A stretch of DNA of 64,000 nt, from assembly GCA_022571215.1 (NCBI GenBank), contig JACZYG010000001.1:291496-355495 (forward strand), given 5' to 3'. Made by a program: the position numbers and the translations under genes. The notes under the pieces are model-generated. The model did not search any database. It had not been told where the DNA came from and saw only the letters and a program-made list of their open reading frames with translations. Source of the stretch: Fidelibacterota bacterium. Lineage in GTDB: Bacteria; Fidelibacterota; SORT01. Positions 8,332 through 18,754 of this stretch are shown here, piece after piece (position 1 is the stretch's first letter; every line of letters starts with the position of its first letter).

Positions 8332-9681
8332 TTAACTCAGCATGTAAGACGCCACAATCAAATAAATTGCTATCCCGAGAATATCGATAGAGGTTGTGAC
8401 AAATGGTCCTGCCGCCACAGCCGGATCAATGTTAAACTTGTGTAAAATTATTGGAGCTAGTGTTCCCGTTATGGTAGCCAGCGCCATTGAAGCTAAAATT
8501 CCCAGACCGGCGGCGACTCCGATAGTGAAGTTTGCATCATAAAAATATGAAGCCACAATGGTGAGTAGTATACCATAGGTCAGACCGAGAAGAACACCAA
8601 TTCGCATTTCTTTAAATAAAATACTCCATGTAGATTTTAGGGTCACTCTACCTGTGGCAAGCCCCCTAACGATGATAGTCGAAGATTGTGTTCCGATATT
8701 ACCTCCCATGCCGACGATTATCGGCATGTAAGCAGCGAGAACGATCCAATTTGTGAGAAGGTCTTTATATACGCCGATAATTATAGATGCTATTATTCCA
8801 CCAAACCAGGTTGCAAGAAGCCATGGAAACCGTAGCTTGGCTGCTCCAAAAGTAGATTTTAGTAGAATTTCCCGGTCTTTTCCGGCTCCCGCCATCCGGA
8901 AAAAATCCTCAGTGGCTTCTTCTCTAATAACATCCACAACATCATCAATTGTAATTATTCCAAGCAGTTTGTTCTCCTTGTCAACAACCGGAATGGCAAT
9001 AATATTGTACCTGGAAACAAGCTTCGCCACTTCACCCTGTTCGATGTCGGTCGTAACCGAGATAGGTGTTTCGTTCATTATGTCAGCCAGTGTCTTATTG
9101 GGAGGATTTGTTACCAGCTGCCGAAGCGATACAACGCCTATCAAGTGGTTCCTGTCGTCAATAACATAAAGATAAAATGCCATTTCGGCATCTTCCGATT
9201 CCTGAAGGGCACTTATAGCTTCCTTGGCGGTTGTTTCTTCCTTCAGGGCAAAATATTGTGTGGTCATTAAACCACCGGCGGTCGAAGGATCATATTTAAG
9301 AAGTTCTTCTAATGCGTTGGTTTCCTCTTCTTTCATCAGATTTAGAATTTCATCTGAAAGCTCTTCCTGAAGAATTCCGAGTATGTCCGCTTCGTCGTCG
9401 GATGGAAGGTGCTTTAAAATTTCCACTATATATTTTGTGTCACACTGAGTAAGTAATTCGACAACAAGCGTTTCATCAAGCTCCCTCAGAACCTCTGCTG
9501 CGTATTCGGCGCTCATTTCATTAAACAAGGCAATCCGTTCTTTCTGTGAGAAATGCCTGAACAGAACAGCAGTATCCGCAGTGTGGGTTTTCAGGAACAT
9601 ATTAGAAATTTGTCGTTTCGCTCCGCGTCGGATAAATTTTCTGTATGTATCTAAAAGGATATTAAATTCAGTCGGTTGCAT
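8332..9681 (-). CDS. mgtE: magnesium transporter MgtE
   Basis: Mg2+ channel/transporter of 449 residues, the normal family size. The N-terminal superhelical domain (FRHFSQKERIALFNEM...DDEADIL) comes first, followed by two CBS domains at roughly 130-255 that gate the pore by sensing Mg2+. Five membrane helices follow from about 285 to the end; the conserved pore stretch MPIIVGMGGNIGTQSST is present. It starts 3 nt after the stop of the cystathionine beta-synthase gene, so both are in one operon, even though their functions are not obviously linked. Confidence 0.95.
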   Translation of the reverse strand: MQPTEFNILLDTYRKFIRRGAKRQISNMFLKTHTADTAVLFRHFSQKERIALFNEMSAEYAAEVLRELDETLVVELLTQCDTKYIVEILKHLPSDDEADILGILQEELSDEILNLMKEEETNALEELLKYDPSTAGGLMTTQYFALKEETTAKEAISALQESEDAEMAFYLYVIDDRNHLIGVVSLRQLVTNPPNKTLADIMNETPISVTTDIEQGEVAKLVSRYNIIAIPVVDKENKLLGIITIDDVVDVIREEATEDFFRMAGAGKDREILLKSTFGAAKLRFPWLLATWFGGIIASIIIGVYKDLLTNWIVLAAYMPIIVGMGGNIGTQSSTIIVRGLATGRVTLKSTWSILFKEMRIGVLLGLTYGILLTIVASYFYDANFTIGVAAGLGILASMALATITGTLAPIILHKFNIDPAVAAGPFVTTSIDILGIAIYLIVASYMLS

Positions 9682-9684
9682 ATT

Positions 9685-11058
9685 CTATTCCATTGGAGCG
9701 ATAAATTCTAATACATCGAATCGAGTGATAATTCCAACAAGGTTATCCCGGTCTCTTACAATTGCAGCAGGCGCATTTTTCAGGGTTTTTGACGCGCTGT
9801 CTATATTGCTTTTCTCATCTATAACGGGAAAAGGATCATCCATTACCTCGCCGATCAGAGAATTGACACTTTCAGAATCTTCAAGAACCATCCCAAGAAG
9901 ATTGCTTTCCCTCACGCTTCCTATAGATTCGTTATCGTTTATCACGGGCAGTTGTGAGATATTGTATTCATTCATTAGCTTGAGGGCGTCTTTCACATAG
10001 TTTTCTTTGCTGACTGAAACCAATTTAGGGATAGTCTTCGGCTTCGTTTCATACATCATCCGCACCGTCACCCTTTCGGAGCCTAATAGACGTTTTTCCC
10101 GCATCCATTCATCTGAATGGTGCTTGGAGAGATATCTGTCCCCCGCATCAGGTATTAAGCATAAAACCTTCTGGTCCGGTTTCATTTCCGCGGCGATATT
10201 TACCGCGACATGCGTAATAGTTCCGGAAGAGCCGCCGCAAAATATCCCTTCTTCCCGGGTTAAGCGTCTGGACATTCGAAATGAGTCCCTGTCCGAAACA
10301 TTATATATTTCGTCTACAAATTTCATATGAAGGGTGCCGGGAATAATATCCTCTCCGATACCCTCAACCAAATATGGCGTACTTTGGATAAGAATTCCGC
10401 TTTCTTTGTAAGTTTTTAATACTGAGCCATACGGGTCCGCGCCGATAATTCGTATGTCAGGGTCTTTCTCCTTTAAATATTCACCAATTCCACTGACCGT
10501 TCCACCTGTTCCGAGTCCCGTAACAAACGCATCCAGGTCGCCGTCCATTTGATCCCATATTTCCGGACCGGTTGTTTTATAATGTGCTCTCGGGTTTGCC
10601 TGGTTAAAATATTGATTTGATAAATACGCCTTAGGGGTTTCGGAAGCTATTTTCCTCGCGACGGAATAATAACTCTCAGGTGAATCCGCGTTGACCGATG
10701 TCGGAGTAATAACTACTTCTCCCCCTAATGCTTTTAACAGTTGGATCTTCTCATTTGAAACTTTATCCGGCATAACGAAGATAGTTTTATATCCCAAAAC
10801 CGCAGCGGCAATTGCAAGACCCGCGCCCGTATTTCCTGAGGTTGCCTCGACAATAGTGCCACCGGGTTTTAACTCTCCTTTTTCTACGGCATCTTTTATG
10901 ATCTCGACAGCAATTCGGTCTTTCACGCTGGAGCCGGGATTAAGATATTCGAGCTTGGCGAATACCTGCGCGCCGCCTTTTTTGACAACGCTGTGAAGTT
11001 TTACTACGGGTGTATTCCCTATAAGTTCAAGGACATTGTTGTAAATTTTCTTCGCCAT
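9685..11058 (-). CDS. cystathionine beta-synthase (PLP domain plus CBS pair)
   Basis: PLP enzyme of the cysteine-synthase fold that condenses serine and homocysteine, or makes cysteine. PLP-binding Lys46 lies in NPGSSVKDR, the substrate loop is EATSGNTGAGLA, and the phosphate-binding glycine loop is TGLGTGGTVSGIG. A C-terminal pair of CBS domains (about 335-457) ends the 457 residues, an architecture typical of cystathionine beta-synthase. There is no heme-binding N-terminal extension. O-acetylserine sulfhydrylase activity is an alternative. The gene is separated from mgtE by 3 nt. Confidence 0.88.
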   Translation of the reverse strand: MAKKIYNNVLELIGNTPVVKLHSVVKKGGAQVFAKLEYLNPGSSVKDRIAVEIIKDAVEKGELKPGGTIVEATSGNTGAGLAIAAAVLGYKTIFVMPDKVSNEKIQLLKALGGEVVITPTSVNADSPESYYSVARKIASETPKAYLSNQYFNQANPRAHYKTTGPEIWDQMDGDLDAFVTGLGTGGTVSGIGEYLKEKDPDIRIIGADPYGSVLKTYKESGILIQSTPYLVEGIGEDIIPGTLHMKFVDEIYNVSDRDSFRMSRRLTREEGIFCGGSSGTITHVAVNIAAEMKPDQKVLCLIPDAGDRYLSKHHSDEWMREKRLLGSERVTVRMMYETKPKTIPKLVSVSKENYVKDALKLMNEYNISQLPVINDNESIGSVRESNLLGMVLEDSESVNSLIGEVMDDPFPVIDEKSNIDSASKTLKNAPAAIVRDRDNLVGIITRFDVLEFIAPME

Positions 11059-11094
11059 AGTTTTCCCTTAAGGAATTAAATTAATTTTACCGGG

Positions 11095-11904
11095 CTAATT
11101 TATCTCTCCGGATGCCGTTTTTGTATGGAACGATCTTAGTGCAACACCAAATATGATTAATGCAGGAACAATTATCAATGGGGATAGATGATTTTTCGAA
11201 TAATAAATTGATAGGGTCAGATCCCAATTTATGACAGATATGGCAATAGCATTGTTTATCATGTGTAAAATAATAGAAGGATAGAGACTGTTAGTCCTGA
11301 GGGCAATGTATCCGAGAAGGGCGCCAAGCAGAAATATTTGTAATAATTGAGGAGAAAAGTGCACAAGTGAAAACACTAAACTTGACAACATTACCGCTCT
11401 TATTTGGGAAACGCTGTTTTCAAAGGACTTTTGCAAAAACCCGCGAAATAGAACTTCCTCGCTTATTCCCGCAATAATAATAGCTCCTAATGTCAGAAGC
11501 AGAAAAGAGCCGACAGAGTCAACTTTTAACGATCCAATGGCTTTATCCAGGTATTCATTTAGAAATGGCGGAAGAGGCAGAAGTTGAGAAAACAAAGCAT
11601 CAAGCTCATACATCAGCGGCTGCAAAGAGAAGCTGATTAGTATAACCAATATTATCGTACCCTTAGGGGGTTTCGATAACCGAAAAGATTTATTAAAATC
11701 ATACTCTCTTGCTCGAACGTATAACAGAGCCGGGAGAACGATCATAGCCTCGCCTATGATAAGCGCGATCCATTTTGAACTGTCTAACCCGATGAGAGGA
11801 ACTAACAATACGCCTATAATTGCCGCAGTTGCGAATGCGGTGATGATACCCAGTATGGTGATCCACAGGGCGGAATTTTTTTCAGGCGTAATTCTAAAAT
11901 CCAT
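11095..11904 (-). CDS. CPBP-family intramembrane metalloprotease
   Basis: Polytopic membrane protein of 269 residues with the CAAX-protease/bacteriocin-processing (ABI, CPBP) signature. Glu149-Glu150 and Arg154 in ISEEVLFRGFL form motif 1, HFSPQ about 33 residues later is motif 2, and HMINNAIA is motif 3. About seven hydrophobic segments can be counted. Substrates of bacterial members are mostly unknown. On the minus strand TTGACA (11942-11947) lies about 40 bp upstream and may be the -35 element, though the -10 is weak. It is 36 bp from the cystathionine beta-synthase gene, so co-transcription is possible. Confidence 0.87.
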   Translation of the reverse strand: MDFRITPEKNSALWITILGIITAFATAAIIGVLLVPLIGLDSSKWIALIIGEAMIVLPALLYVRAREYDFNKSFRLSKPPKGTIILVILISFSLQPLMYELDALFSQLLPLPPFLNEYLDKAIGSLKVDSVGSFLLLTLGAIIIAGISEEVLFRGFLQKSFENSVSQIRAVMLSSLVFSLVHFSPQLLQIFLLGALLGYIALRTNSLYPSIILHMINNAIAISVINWDLTLSIYYSKNHLSPLIIVPALIIFGVALRSFHTKTASGEIN

Positions 11905-12010
11905 AATAAATCCGCAATAAGTTATTTTGTGTCCGGTAGTATGTCAAGTTTTACGAGCGCAGTTAAATTAATAATACGTGAGCGCTATTAGATGTAAGAA
12001 ACGTTAAAGA

Positions 12011-12787
12011 CTACTTAGAACTGTTCTTTACGCCTAAAACTATTCCGCATGATACCGCAATGTTTAATGATTCACCATTACCCTTGGACGGAATGGAAAT
12101 GTTAGTATCCGTATTAGACATAATATCATCACTCAATCCGTTTGCTTCGGAGCCGAACAGAATAATCGATTTTGCGGGAAAATCGAAGTCATAAATGCTT
12201 GTTCCGCCGTGAGGGGTGGTGGCGACAGTTGTAAATCCGCTTTCGGCAGCAGTATTAAAAAATTCTTTCGAGTCGGATATTTCGAAAATGGGCAGTTGAA
12301 ATATCGCTCCCGCCGAGGAGCGAACAACCTTGGGATTAAACCGATCGGCCGAATCACTTGAAAGGAAAATCGAGTCAACGCCGAACCAGGCAGCGGTACG
12401 AATTATTGCCCCGAGATTACCCGGGTCAGATATAGATTCAAGATATAAAATAGTGTTCATATCATTTAGATTCGGAAATTGATTCTCTTCGGGAAGATGA
12501 ACAACCGCGACCATTCCCTGATCAGTGACGCTGTCAGAAATTGAGCTCATCTCTGACGAGGTAATGATTTCGCATTTATCAACAATATTTTTAAATTCTG
12601 TAATTAATTTGAAGTTTCGTTCGCTCCGAATTGAATCTTCGGTATAAAAAAATCGCTGAATTGCAAAATCTGATTTGAGTAATTCCACGCAATTTCGATA
12701 TCCCTCAACCAAAAACAAAGAGTGTTGGGTTCTGAATTTTTTATGTTTCAAAGACTTAACAAGTTTTATCTGATTTTTGGAAATCAT
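12011..12787 (-). CDS. TrmH/SpoU-family RNA 2'-O-methyltransferase
   Basis: SPOUT-class methyltransferase of 258 residues that transfers a methyl group from SAM to a ribose of rRNA or tRNA. An N-terminal RNA-binding domain of the L30e-like type (LFLVEGYRNCVELL) is followed by motif 1 DPGNLGAIIRTA with the catalytic Arg, motif 2 ILFGSEANGLSD and motif 3 IPSKGNGESLNIAVS, which form the trefoil knot. The length fits RlmB-like 23S rRNA enzymes, but the target nucleotide cannot be assigned. It starts 18 bp after the lptD stop and is probably co-transcribed with it. Confidence 0.9.
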   Translation of the reverse strand: MISKNQIKLVKSLKHKKFRTQHSLFLVEGYRNCVELLKSDFAIQRFFYTEDSIRSERNFKLITEFKNIVDKCEIITSSEMSSISDSVTDQGMVAVVHLPEENQFPNLNDMNTILYLESISDPGNLGAIIRTAAWFGVDSIFLSSDSADRFNPKVVRSSAGAIFQLPIFEISDSKEFFNTAAESGFTTVATTPHGGTSIYDFDFPAKSIILFGSEANGLSDDIMSNTDTNISIPSKGNGESLNIAVSCGIVLGVKNSSK

Positions 12788-12805
12788 CTGTTTTCTACCA
12801 ATAGA

Positions 12806-15800
12806 TCATCTTCCGAATAGGCTGCTTCTGCCGCCACGCTCTTCAATTTTAAGATCTTTAAGATTAAAGGATTTTACATTAATAAGTAAATAATATCCCG
12901 CACCCGGTCCGGAAGGAGTCCAGTTTAGGGAGAACTGCCAACAGTGTAAATCACGTCTAATGTTCACACTATGGTTTGTAATAGTTTTTTTGATAAGGTC
13001 GAGATTATAATTATATCCTACAGCCCAATCTCTGGTTGGATTAAATTTGACGTCACCGCGAAACCAGAATGATTTTGTCGGATTGTCAGGGTCGGTTTTA
13101 TTGAGCGAGTAGCTAAGGGATACTTTCGAAGACCACTCATTTCCTGATAAAGCTGATAAATCCAGGTAGTCGAACCGGTTATCAATATCATCAGCGGAAT
13201 ACTCATCAGTTGCATCTCCGAACTGGTTATCCACGGCTGTTGCAGCGCTCCCACGCAAAGTAAAACTTGTGCGGATGGAAAAATTAGTGAGGCGGGGTTT
13301 GCCGATGAAAACTTCTGAAATAGAGCCGTCGAGCCATTTATAAAAATTATACCTTGAGGAAATGTCAAATTTTGCGCCGGGAATAAATTGAGTCCGTATG
13401 CTGGCGGATAGGGGGCTCACCGGTCTGACTATGGCGTTATAATCATAACTCCCATTGAAGTTTAGTGATAACAATTCAAGTTTGGATTCATTTTCTTCAC
13501 CCTCATTGAGTTTTGCCTGAAATATATTTCTAACGGAATAATTCAAAATTTTCGTTGATCGTGACGGTGTCGCTCCAATGGCTGAGCCTGTAAAATAGTC
13601 TACCTTCAAAGCATTCCCGGAAGGATCCAAACCGTTAGCAAAATACCCATAAGTGTCGCTACTGAAATCCGGAGTAAATCTAAAACCAATAGAGGGGGTC
13701 ATAACGTGCCTGATTGATGATAGCTGTCCTATATGGGGAGAGAAGTTGCCGTATAGTTTTGTAGACATAGTAATTCCGGTAGAGAAAGTTCGTCTCGTTT
13801 TGAAAGATTTTCTTTTGGTTGTTAAGACAGCTCCTTTGCTATCGTACAAAAACCTACCGTTCCCGTCAAGTTGTGGCTCATTCCATTCGTCTATCCACTT
13901 TTCGTTATAGTCAATATTGGGAGAAATAGAGAAATATTTTAAAACTTTTTGCGGACTGTTCAAGGTAATAGAATGAGTCAGAAGTTGGTTTATATTTTCA
14001 TTTTCCGTAATAATGGTATCAATAATTGTTGTAACTATATTTCCGGTATCAATGATCGTCGTGTCGAAAGAAGTTGAGTGCGTAACGATCCTCTTCCGTT
14101 CGCCTCTGTTTGAATATGAGTAGTATAACGAATTATACCACCTTTGTTCATCTGATTTTTTCGATCCGAAAAGCTGCTTCCTTCCGACCCGGAAATTATA
14201 ACTCGGAAATACTTCCGTAACGTCATTTGTCTGAAGATTTTCTGTTCGAGAAAGGTTGAGCGACAGAGCATTACCGGAACCTTCCCATTTTTTATCTATA
14301 GTAAGGTTGGATATAAGCTGCTGGTCAAGACGACTGTTTCTGTTTGATGAAAGATCGTTGTAAAACCGTTCATCGGATACAAGCCTGACCCTACCGTTTA
14401 AATTCATTGTCGGGCTGATAGTTTGACGATGATTCCAATTTAGGTCCCATCTTCTGCTATTATTATTGTCAAATGAACGGGGTGTGAGAGAGCCGGAGAG
14501 ACTGCCGTTTAACACATATCTTTTACTGTATTTAGAGCTTCCACGAAATAACAGACCTCTCTTGTCTAAAAAATCGATTATTAAAGTGGCATCATGGTAT
14601 TGGCTACCTGCCCAATACAACCCCCCTCCCCTCAAATATCTGCCGTCCCTTGACGTTTCACCATAAGATGGAAGCAATAATCCCGAATGTCTTCCGGCTT
14701 TATTGGGAAAAATTCCGAATGGAAGGGCAAAGAGCGGAACGTCACTTATATATAATACAATTGGTCGAGCAATTACCTTGTTATTTAACATTATTTTCAT
14801 CTGTTTGCTCTTAAAGAAAAAATGCGGGTGATCAAGATCGCAAGTGGTATAGTAACCCTCTGAAACGGCCATTACATCCGGACCAAGCTTCAAAATTGTC
14901 TCGCCGGTATAGTACCCGTCTTCAAATTTTGTGATACCGCTTTTTATTTTCCCTCGTTTGGTTATTAGATTATACTCCATTTCGGTTCCGGTGACTGGAT
15001 TACTGCCTTTTTGAATTAGCTCCGGCAGACCTATGGTTATTAGTGAATCGCCTGTTGCCTCTCTAATAGAATCCGGAGCCAAAATAAAAGAACTTTTTGC
15101 GATTAATATTGAAGTTGTCCAGTTTACATTAACTTCGTGAGCGTTCAGGGTCATGTCTTGATACTTCAATGTTGATTTATTTCTAAGCCTTGTGGTTTTA
15201 CCTGGAATATCATAAATGATCGTACCGGAACTATAGTTGATAGTCGTATCGGTACCCTGGGCATATTTATCAGGTTGAAATTCACCGATAGCTCCTCCCA
15301 TTACGAGAATTGTCCTGATCTCACTATCAAGAAAGCTGATAACAATGGTATCACCTGAAACCTTATTCAACCCCTGTAGTATGCTGTCCTCTGTCATGAA
15401 GTAATCGCTTGATGCCATCCCTCCCGCTACGATCCTTTTAATTTGATTGTCCTTTATATACATTCGTAAGGTGTTGCCGTTAAGTCTATTTATAACCGTC
15501 TTCTTTTTGGAAACAAGAGTACCAGAATTTGTTTCGGCATCGGAGGGCCGCTTAATGTATACAGTTTGTCGCGATTCAGTCTTTGCGTTGCTTGGGACAT
15601 AAATTTGAGTAACTTTTTGATTTTCCAAAAATATGATGATTTTGTCTCCGGTCAGCTTTTCTTCTCCCTGCTCGACGAACGGATCTTGAAGAAGGGTGAT
15701 AATTCCCGTCGCCGGGTTATATTCGGATTTTTGGCTTTCGGCATGCAGATTAAGGAGATCAATTTTAACAGAATCACGCGCATAATAGGTCGAGGAAAGG

Positions 15801-16492
15801 GTATTCCCGGAAATAATTTTAGATCGGATAAACAATGTATCGCCCGTCGCGCTATCCACCTTCGTTAGCTGCGGCTCCGAAAAGGCAATAACAGAATCTA
15901 TCCCGATAAAAAAGTCCACGATATTCGCGCGAAGTTCGGTTTTTCCCCGAATATCCGTAAGTATAGAATTGCCCTTTGCTCTGGCGGAATTATTTGACTC
16001 ATCATATCGGATTTCATCAGCGTGTATCTTATAATCCTTAAAAATTAATCTTGCATTTATTTTTCCGATGGAAATCTTATCTTTGGGATAAAAGTAAACA
16101 GTATCAGCGTACATTTTGTTTTCTAAATTAGTCAAAACCACATTCCCGTAAGCTATTACGAGGTCGTCCTCCGTTCGATAAATAACTTCGGAAGATGTCA
16201 ATTTTCTATTGGGGTCAGTGATAACAACGTTACCTTTAAATTTTGCCCAGTTAAGATTCGGAAGAAATTCAACCTCGTCGCTTCGCATATCCATATCGCC
16301 ACGACGAAATAGGACATCCCCCGAAGCTTTTCTGTACTGCTTGCCTCCCTTAATTCTTATAGTTTTCAATTCATCGGCATGAATCAACTCTAACACGCCG
16401 AGGTTCCTATTTTGAGCTTGTAGGGGTTTAAAGATGATCATAACCGCAACAAAAGAAAGAGCCGCTAATTTCACATTAATCGTCAGGATCAT
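12806..16492 (-). CDS. lptD: LptD/OstA-type lipopolysaccharide assembly protein
   Basis: Outer-membrane protein expected to insert lipopolysaccharide at the cell surface. A signal peptide (to about residue 26, FKPLQAQ) precedes beta-jellyroll OstA-like repeats such as ASGDVLFRRGDMDMRSDEVEF and AYGNVVLTNLENKMYADTVYF. The large C-terminal beta-barrel from about residue 560 begins near the segment PIVLYISDVPLFALPFGIFP. At 1228 residues it is much longer than E. coli LptD (784), as in several FCB-group bacteria. The start overlaps the rarA stop by 17 nt and an AAGGAG lies directly before the ATG, an unusually short spacing. Confidence 0.88.
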   Translation of the reverse strand: MILTINVKLAALSFVAVMIIFKPLQAQNRNLGVLELIHADELKTIRIKGGKQYRKASGDVLFRRGDMDMRSDEVEFLPNLNWAKFKGNVVITDPNRKLTSSEVIYRTEDDLVIAYGNVVLTNLENKMYADTVYFYPKDKISIGKINARLIFKDYKIHADEIRYDESNNSARAKGNSILTDIRGKTELRANIVDFFIGIDSVIAFSEPQLTKVDSATGDTLFIRSKIISGNTLSSTYYARDSVKIDLLNLHAESQKSEYNPATGIITLLQDPFVEQGEEKLTGDKIIIFLENQKVTQIYVPSNAKTESRQTVYIKRPSDAETNSGTLVSKKKTVINRLNGNTLRMYIKDNQIKRIVAGGMASSDYFMTEDSILQGLNKVSGDTIVISFLDSEIRTILVMGGAIGEFQPDKYAQGTDTTINYSSGTIIYDIPGKTTRLRNKSTLKYQDMTLNAHEVNVNWTTSILIAKSSFILAPDSIREATGDSLITIGLPELIQKGSNPVTGTEMEYNLITKRGKIKSGITKFEDGYYTGETILKLGPDVMAVSEGYYTTCDLDHPHFFFKSKQMKIMLNNKVIARPIVLYISDVPLFALPFGIFPNKAGRHSGLLLPSYGETSRDGRYLRGGGLYWAGSQYHDATLIIDFLDKRGLLFRGSSKYSKRYVLNGSLSGSLTPRSFDNNNSRRWDLNWNHRQTISPTMNLNGRVRLVSDERFYNDLSSNRNSRLDQQLISNLTIDKKWEGSGNALSLNLSRTENLQTNDVTEVFPSYNFRVGRKQLFGSKKSDEQRWYNSLYYSYSNRGERKRIVTHSTSFDTTIIDTGNIVTTIIDTIITENENINQLLTHSITLNSPQKVLKYFSISPNIDYNEKWIDEWNEPQLDGNGRFLYDSKGAVLTTKRKSFKTRRTFSTGITMSTKLYGNFSPHIGQLSSIRHVMTPSIGFRFTPDFSSDTYGYFANGLDPSGNALKVDYFTGSAIGATPSRSTKILNYSVRNIFQAKLNEGEENESKLELLSLNFNGSYDYNAIVRPVSPLSASIRTQFIPGAKFDISSRYNFYKWLDGSISEVFIGKPRLTNFSIRTSFTLRGSAATAVDNQFGDATDEYSADDIDNRFDYLDLSALSGNEWSSKVSLSYSLNKTDPDNPTKSFWFRGDVKFNPTRDWAVGYNYNLDLIKKTITNHSVNIRRDLHCWQFSLNWTPSGPGAGYYLLINVKSFNLKDLKIEERGGRSSLFGR

Positions 16493-17816
16493 TCTCCTTT
16501 CGTTTTTTCCATAGGCCGGAAAGTCGTTCGAAAAACTTCTTTTCCTTACCTTCTTTTGTCGGCTTGTAAAACAGGGTTTTGCTCAACTCAGGCGGGAGAT
16601 AGTCCTGGTCTGAAAAGTGTCCCGGGTAATTATGAGGATAAAGATAACCAGCCGAATATCCTTCATCTTCCATAAGCTTGGTCGGGGCGTTTCTTAAATG
16701 GAGGGGCACGGCGTACGAGCCTCCCTTCTTGACCACCTTAATAGCCTTATCTATAGCAAGATATGCGGCGTTGCTCTTGTGGGTGCTTGCAAGATAAGTT
16801 GCTGCTTGAGAAAGCACAATACGCGCCTCAGGCATCCCGATTTTATCGATTGCGGAGAAGGCGCTATCGGTTAAGACAAGAGCAAAAGGATCAGCGTTCC
16901 CAATATCTTCAGATGCAAGAATGATCATTCTGCGCGCTATGAATTTCGGGTCTTCGCCGCTTTCAAGCATCCTTGCCAGCCAATAAACGGCAGCATCCGG
17001 GTCAGAACCGCGGATGCTTTTAATAAACGCGGAAATAATATCATAGTGTGCATCGCCTTTCTTATCGTAAACATGGTGGTTCGACAAAAGCGCCTGGCTG
17101 ACTATATCGTTTGTTATAATTGAATTTCGACCAACGAGTCGGCTTGAAATTTCTAACGTATTCAGTAATCTTCGAGCATCCCCACCACTTGACATGATTA
17201 ATCTTTCTTCAGCGTCAGGTTCGATTTTGAGCTTTAACGGTTTCATATATTCATCGTTGCTAATTGCGTTTGACAGAATTGACTTAATATCATTCTCTGT
17301 TAGCGGTTCAAGCTTGATAACCTTGGTACGGGACAGCAATGGAGAAATAACTTCAAAAGATGGATTTTCAGTCGTCGCGCCAATGAGTGTCAATACTCCT
17401 TGTTCAACGCTTCCCAACAGAGCATCCTGCTGCGCTTTGTTAAAACGATGAATTTCGTCTATAAATAACAGGGTGGAATTTCCGTTATTTTTATTCGATT
17501 CAGCCACTTTGATAATTTCTCTTAATTGTTTAACTCCGGAGTCAACAGCGGATATTTGATAATATTTTGCATCGGCAGAGCGAGCAATAATTTTTGCCAA
17601 AGTAGTTTTCCCGGATCCGGGAGGTCCCCAAAAGATGAGGCTGATAATTTCATTCCTGTCGATTAATTGACGGAGTAATTTCCCTTTTGCCAGATACTTC
17701 TGGTGACCGTAAAAATCTCCTATTTTTACAGGGCGCAAGCGTTCAGCAAGAGGAGGTCTCCATTGCACGCTCTTCTGGTTTTTTTCTTTAAAGAGGTCCA
17801 TAGTAGTTGTAGCCAA
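16476..17816 (-). CDS. rarA: replication-associated recombination protein RarA (MgsA)
   Basis: AAA+ ATPase of the clamp-loader-like RarA/Mgs1/WRNIP1 family, acting at stalled replication forks. Walker A GPPGSGKT is at 64-71, Walker B LLFIDEIHRF near 118-127 and sensor 1 IGATTENPSF near 150. The C-terminal tetramerisation region with AAxYLASTHKSNAAYLAIDKA and VPLHLRNAP is typical. The 446 residues match the family. The reading frame opens with ATG 17816 close to tRNA-Thr. Downstream lptD overlaps by 17 nt, so both are translated from one message. Confidence 0.95.
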   Translation of the reverse strand: MATTTMDLFKEKNQKSVQWRPPLAERLRPVKIGDFYGHQKYLAKGKLLRQLIDRNEIISLIFWGPPGSGKTTLAKIIARSADAKYYQISAVDSGVKQLREIIKVAESNKNNGNSTLLFIDEIHRFNKAQQDALLGSVEQGVLTLIGATTENPSFEVISPLLSRTKVIKLEPLTENDIKSILSNAISNDEYMKPLKLKIEPDAEERLIMSSGGDARRLLNTLEISSRLVGRNSIITNDIVSQALLSNHHVYDKKGDAHYDIISAFIKSIRGSDPDAAVYWLARMLESGEDPKFIARRMIILASEDIGNADPFALVLTDSAFSAIDKIGMPEARIVLSQAATYLASTHKSNAAYLAIDKAIKVVKKGGSYAVPLHLRNAPTKLMEDEGYSAGYLYPHNYPGHFSDQDYLPPELSKTLFYKPTKEGKEKKFFERLSGLWKKRKENDPDD

Positions 17817-17910
17817 TAATATTACGATAAATTACTCTAATTGGTTTCAATTAGCAACCTGTGAGGAGAGTTAAAAAACTATAGTTGTGTAATAGATAGA
17901 TTTAATTATG

Positions 17911-17983
17911 AGCCACCCATCGGAGTCGAACCGACGACCTGCCGCTTACGAGGCGGCTGCTCTACCAACTGAGCTAGGGTGGC
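17911..17983 (-). tRNA. tRNA-Thr (anticodon CGT)
   Basis: Minus-strand cloverleaf of 73 nt. The acceptor stem GCCACCC/GGGTGGC is perfect, and the D-arm contains AGCTCAGTTGGTAGAGC. The anticodon stem GCCGC/GCGGC encloses loop CTCGTAA with CGT (reads ACG, Thr), and the T-arm has loop TTCGACT. The discriminator base is T and CCA is not encoded. The 288-bp stretch to the next gene (17984-18271) is AT-rich and holds no other recognisable element. Confidence 0.96.
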
Positions 17984-18271
17984 TTGCATCAATACGAAAT
18001 TTAATTGGTAATAGATTAGATAGTCAAGCCGTGAGAAGCCTCAACTATAGTATATTGACTGACAAAAAATAGAATTAGTGGAAGATTTCAATATAGTTGG
18101 TAATTTACTTGTAATATCGTTAATTATCATATATACTGTATAAAATAGCAATATATTTTTAATTTATAGATTATAATTTGGTTAGCACAATATACTTCGC
18201 CTGAAAGGGTAGTAATAATACAATAATCAGCGGAACAAAAACAAAAGTTATTAGTAAAATATGGACAAAGT

Positions 18272-18658
18272 ATGCTATTTATATTGAAAGATACAGAGGG
18301 TAGTAGTTTTAATATTCTTGTAGTGGACGATGAGCCATCTTACAGGAAAGCCATGAAGAGATTACTCAGCAGGGATGGACACAGCGTTACTCTTGCGGAA
18401 GACGGCATTGATGGGTTGCGAATCTTAGAGAACAAAGAATTTGATATGGTTCTGACTGATATTAATATGCCTAATATGAATGGTTGGGAATTTCTTGCTA
18501 AAATCGATACTCTTTATCCTGACCTTCCTGCGGCCGTAATAACAGGCCTTTCCAGCCAAGAAAATATAGCTCCCGTAGACACTTCAATGGCAAAAAGAAT
18601 CTTAAAAAAACCGATTTCGATCCATGATATTCGAAAATTGATAGATGAAATACTTTAG
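18272..18658 (+). CDS. single-domain response regulator (receiver only)
   Basis: CheY-like phospho-acceptor of 128 residues with no output domain. Acidic pair Asp19-Asp20 lies in ILVVDDEP, the phosphorylation site is Asp63 in VLTDINMPNMNG, conserved Thr91 is in VITG, and the Lys is in ILKKP (112-113). A short N-terminal extension (MLFILKDTEGSSF) precedes the domain. There is no histidine kinase beside it, so its partner is encoded elsewhere. It stands alone upstream of the polysaccharide genes, and a regulatory link to them is only a possibility. Confidence 0.9.
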   Translation: MLFILKDTEGSSFNILVVDDEPSYRKAMKRLLSRDGHSVTLAEDGIDGLRILENKEFDMVLTDINMPNMNGWEFLAKIDTLYPDLPAAVITGLSSQENIAPVDTSMAKRILKKPISIHDIRKLIDEIL

Positions 18659-18754
18659 CTGACCTATTTTTTAAATTAAAATATACTTCTCAGTTTTATT
18701 AAATATGTTATATTATCCGTGATATAATTGGTCTCCAAGTAAGTTATTGTTAAA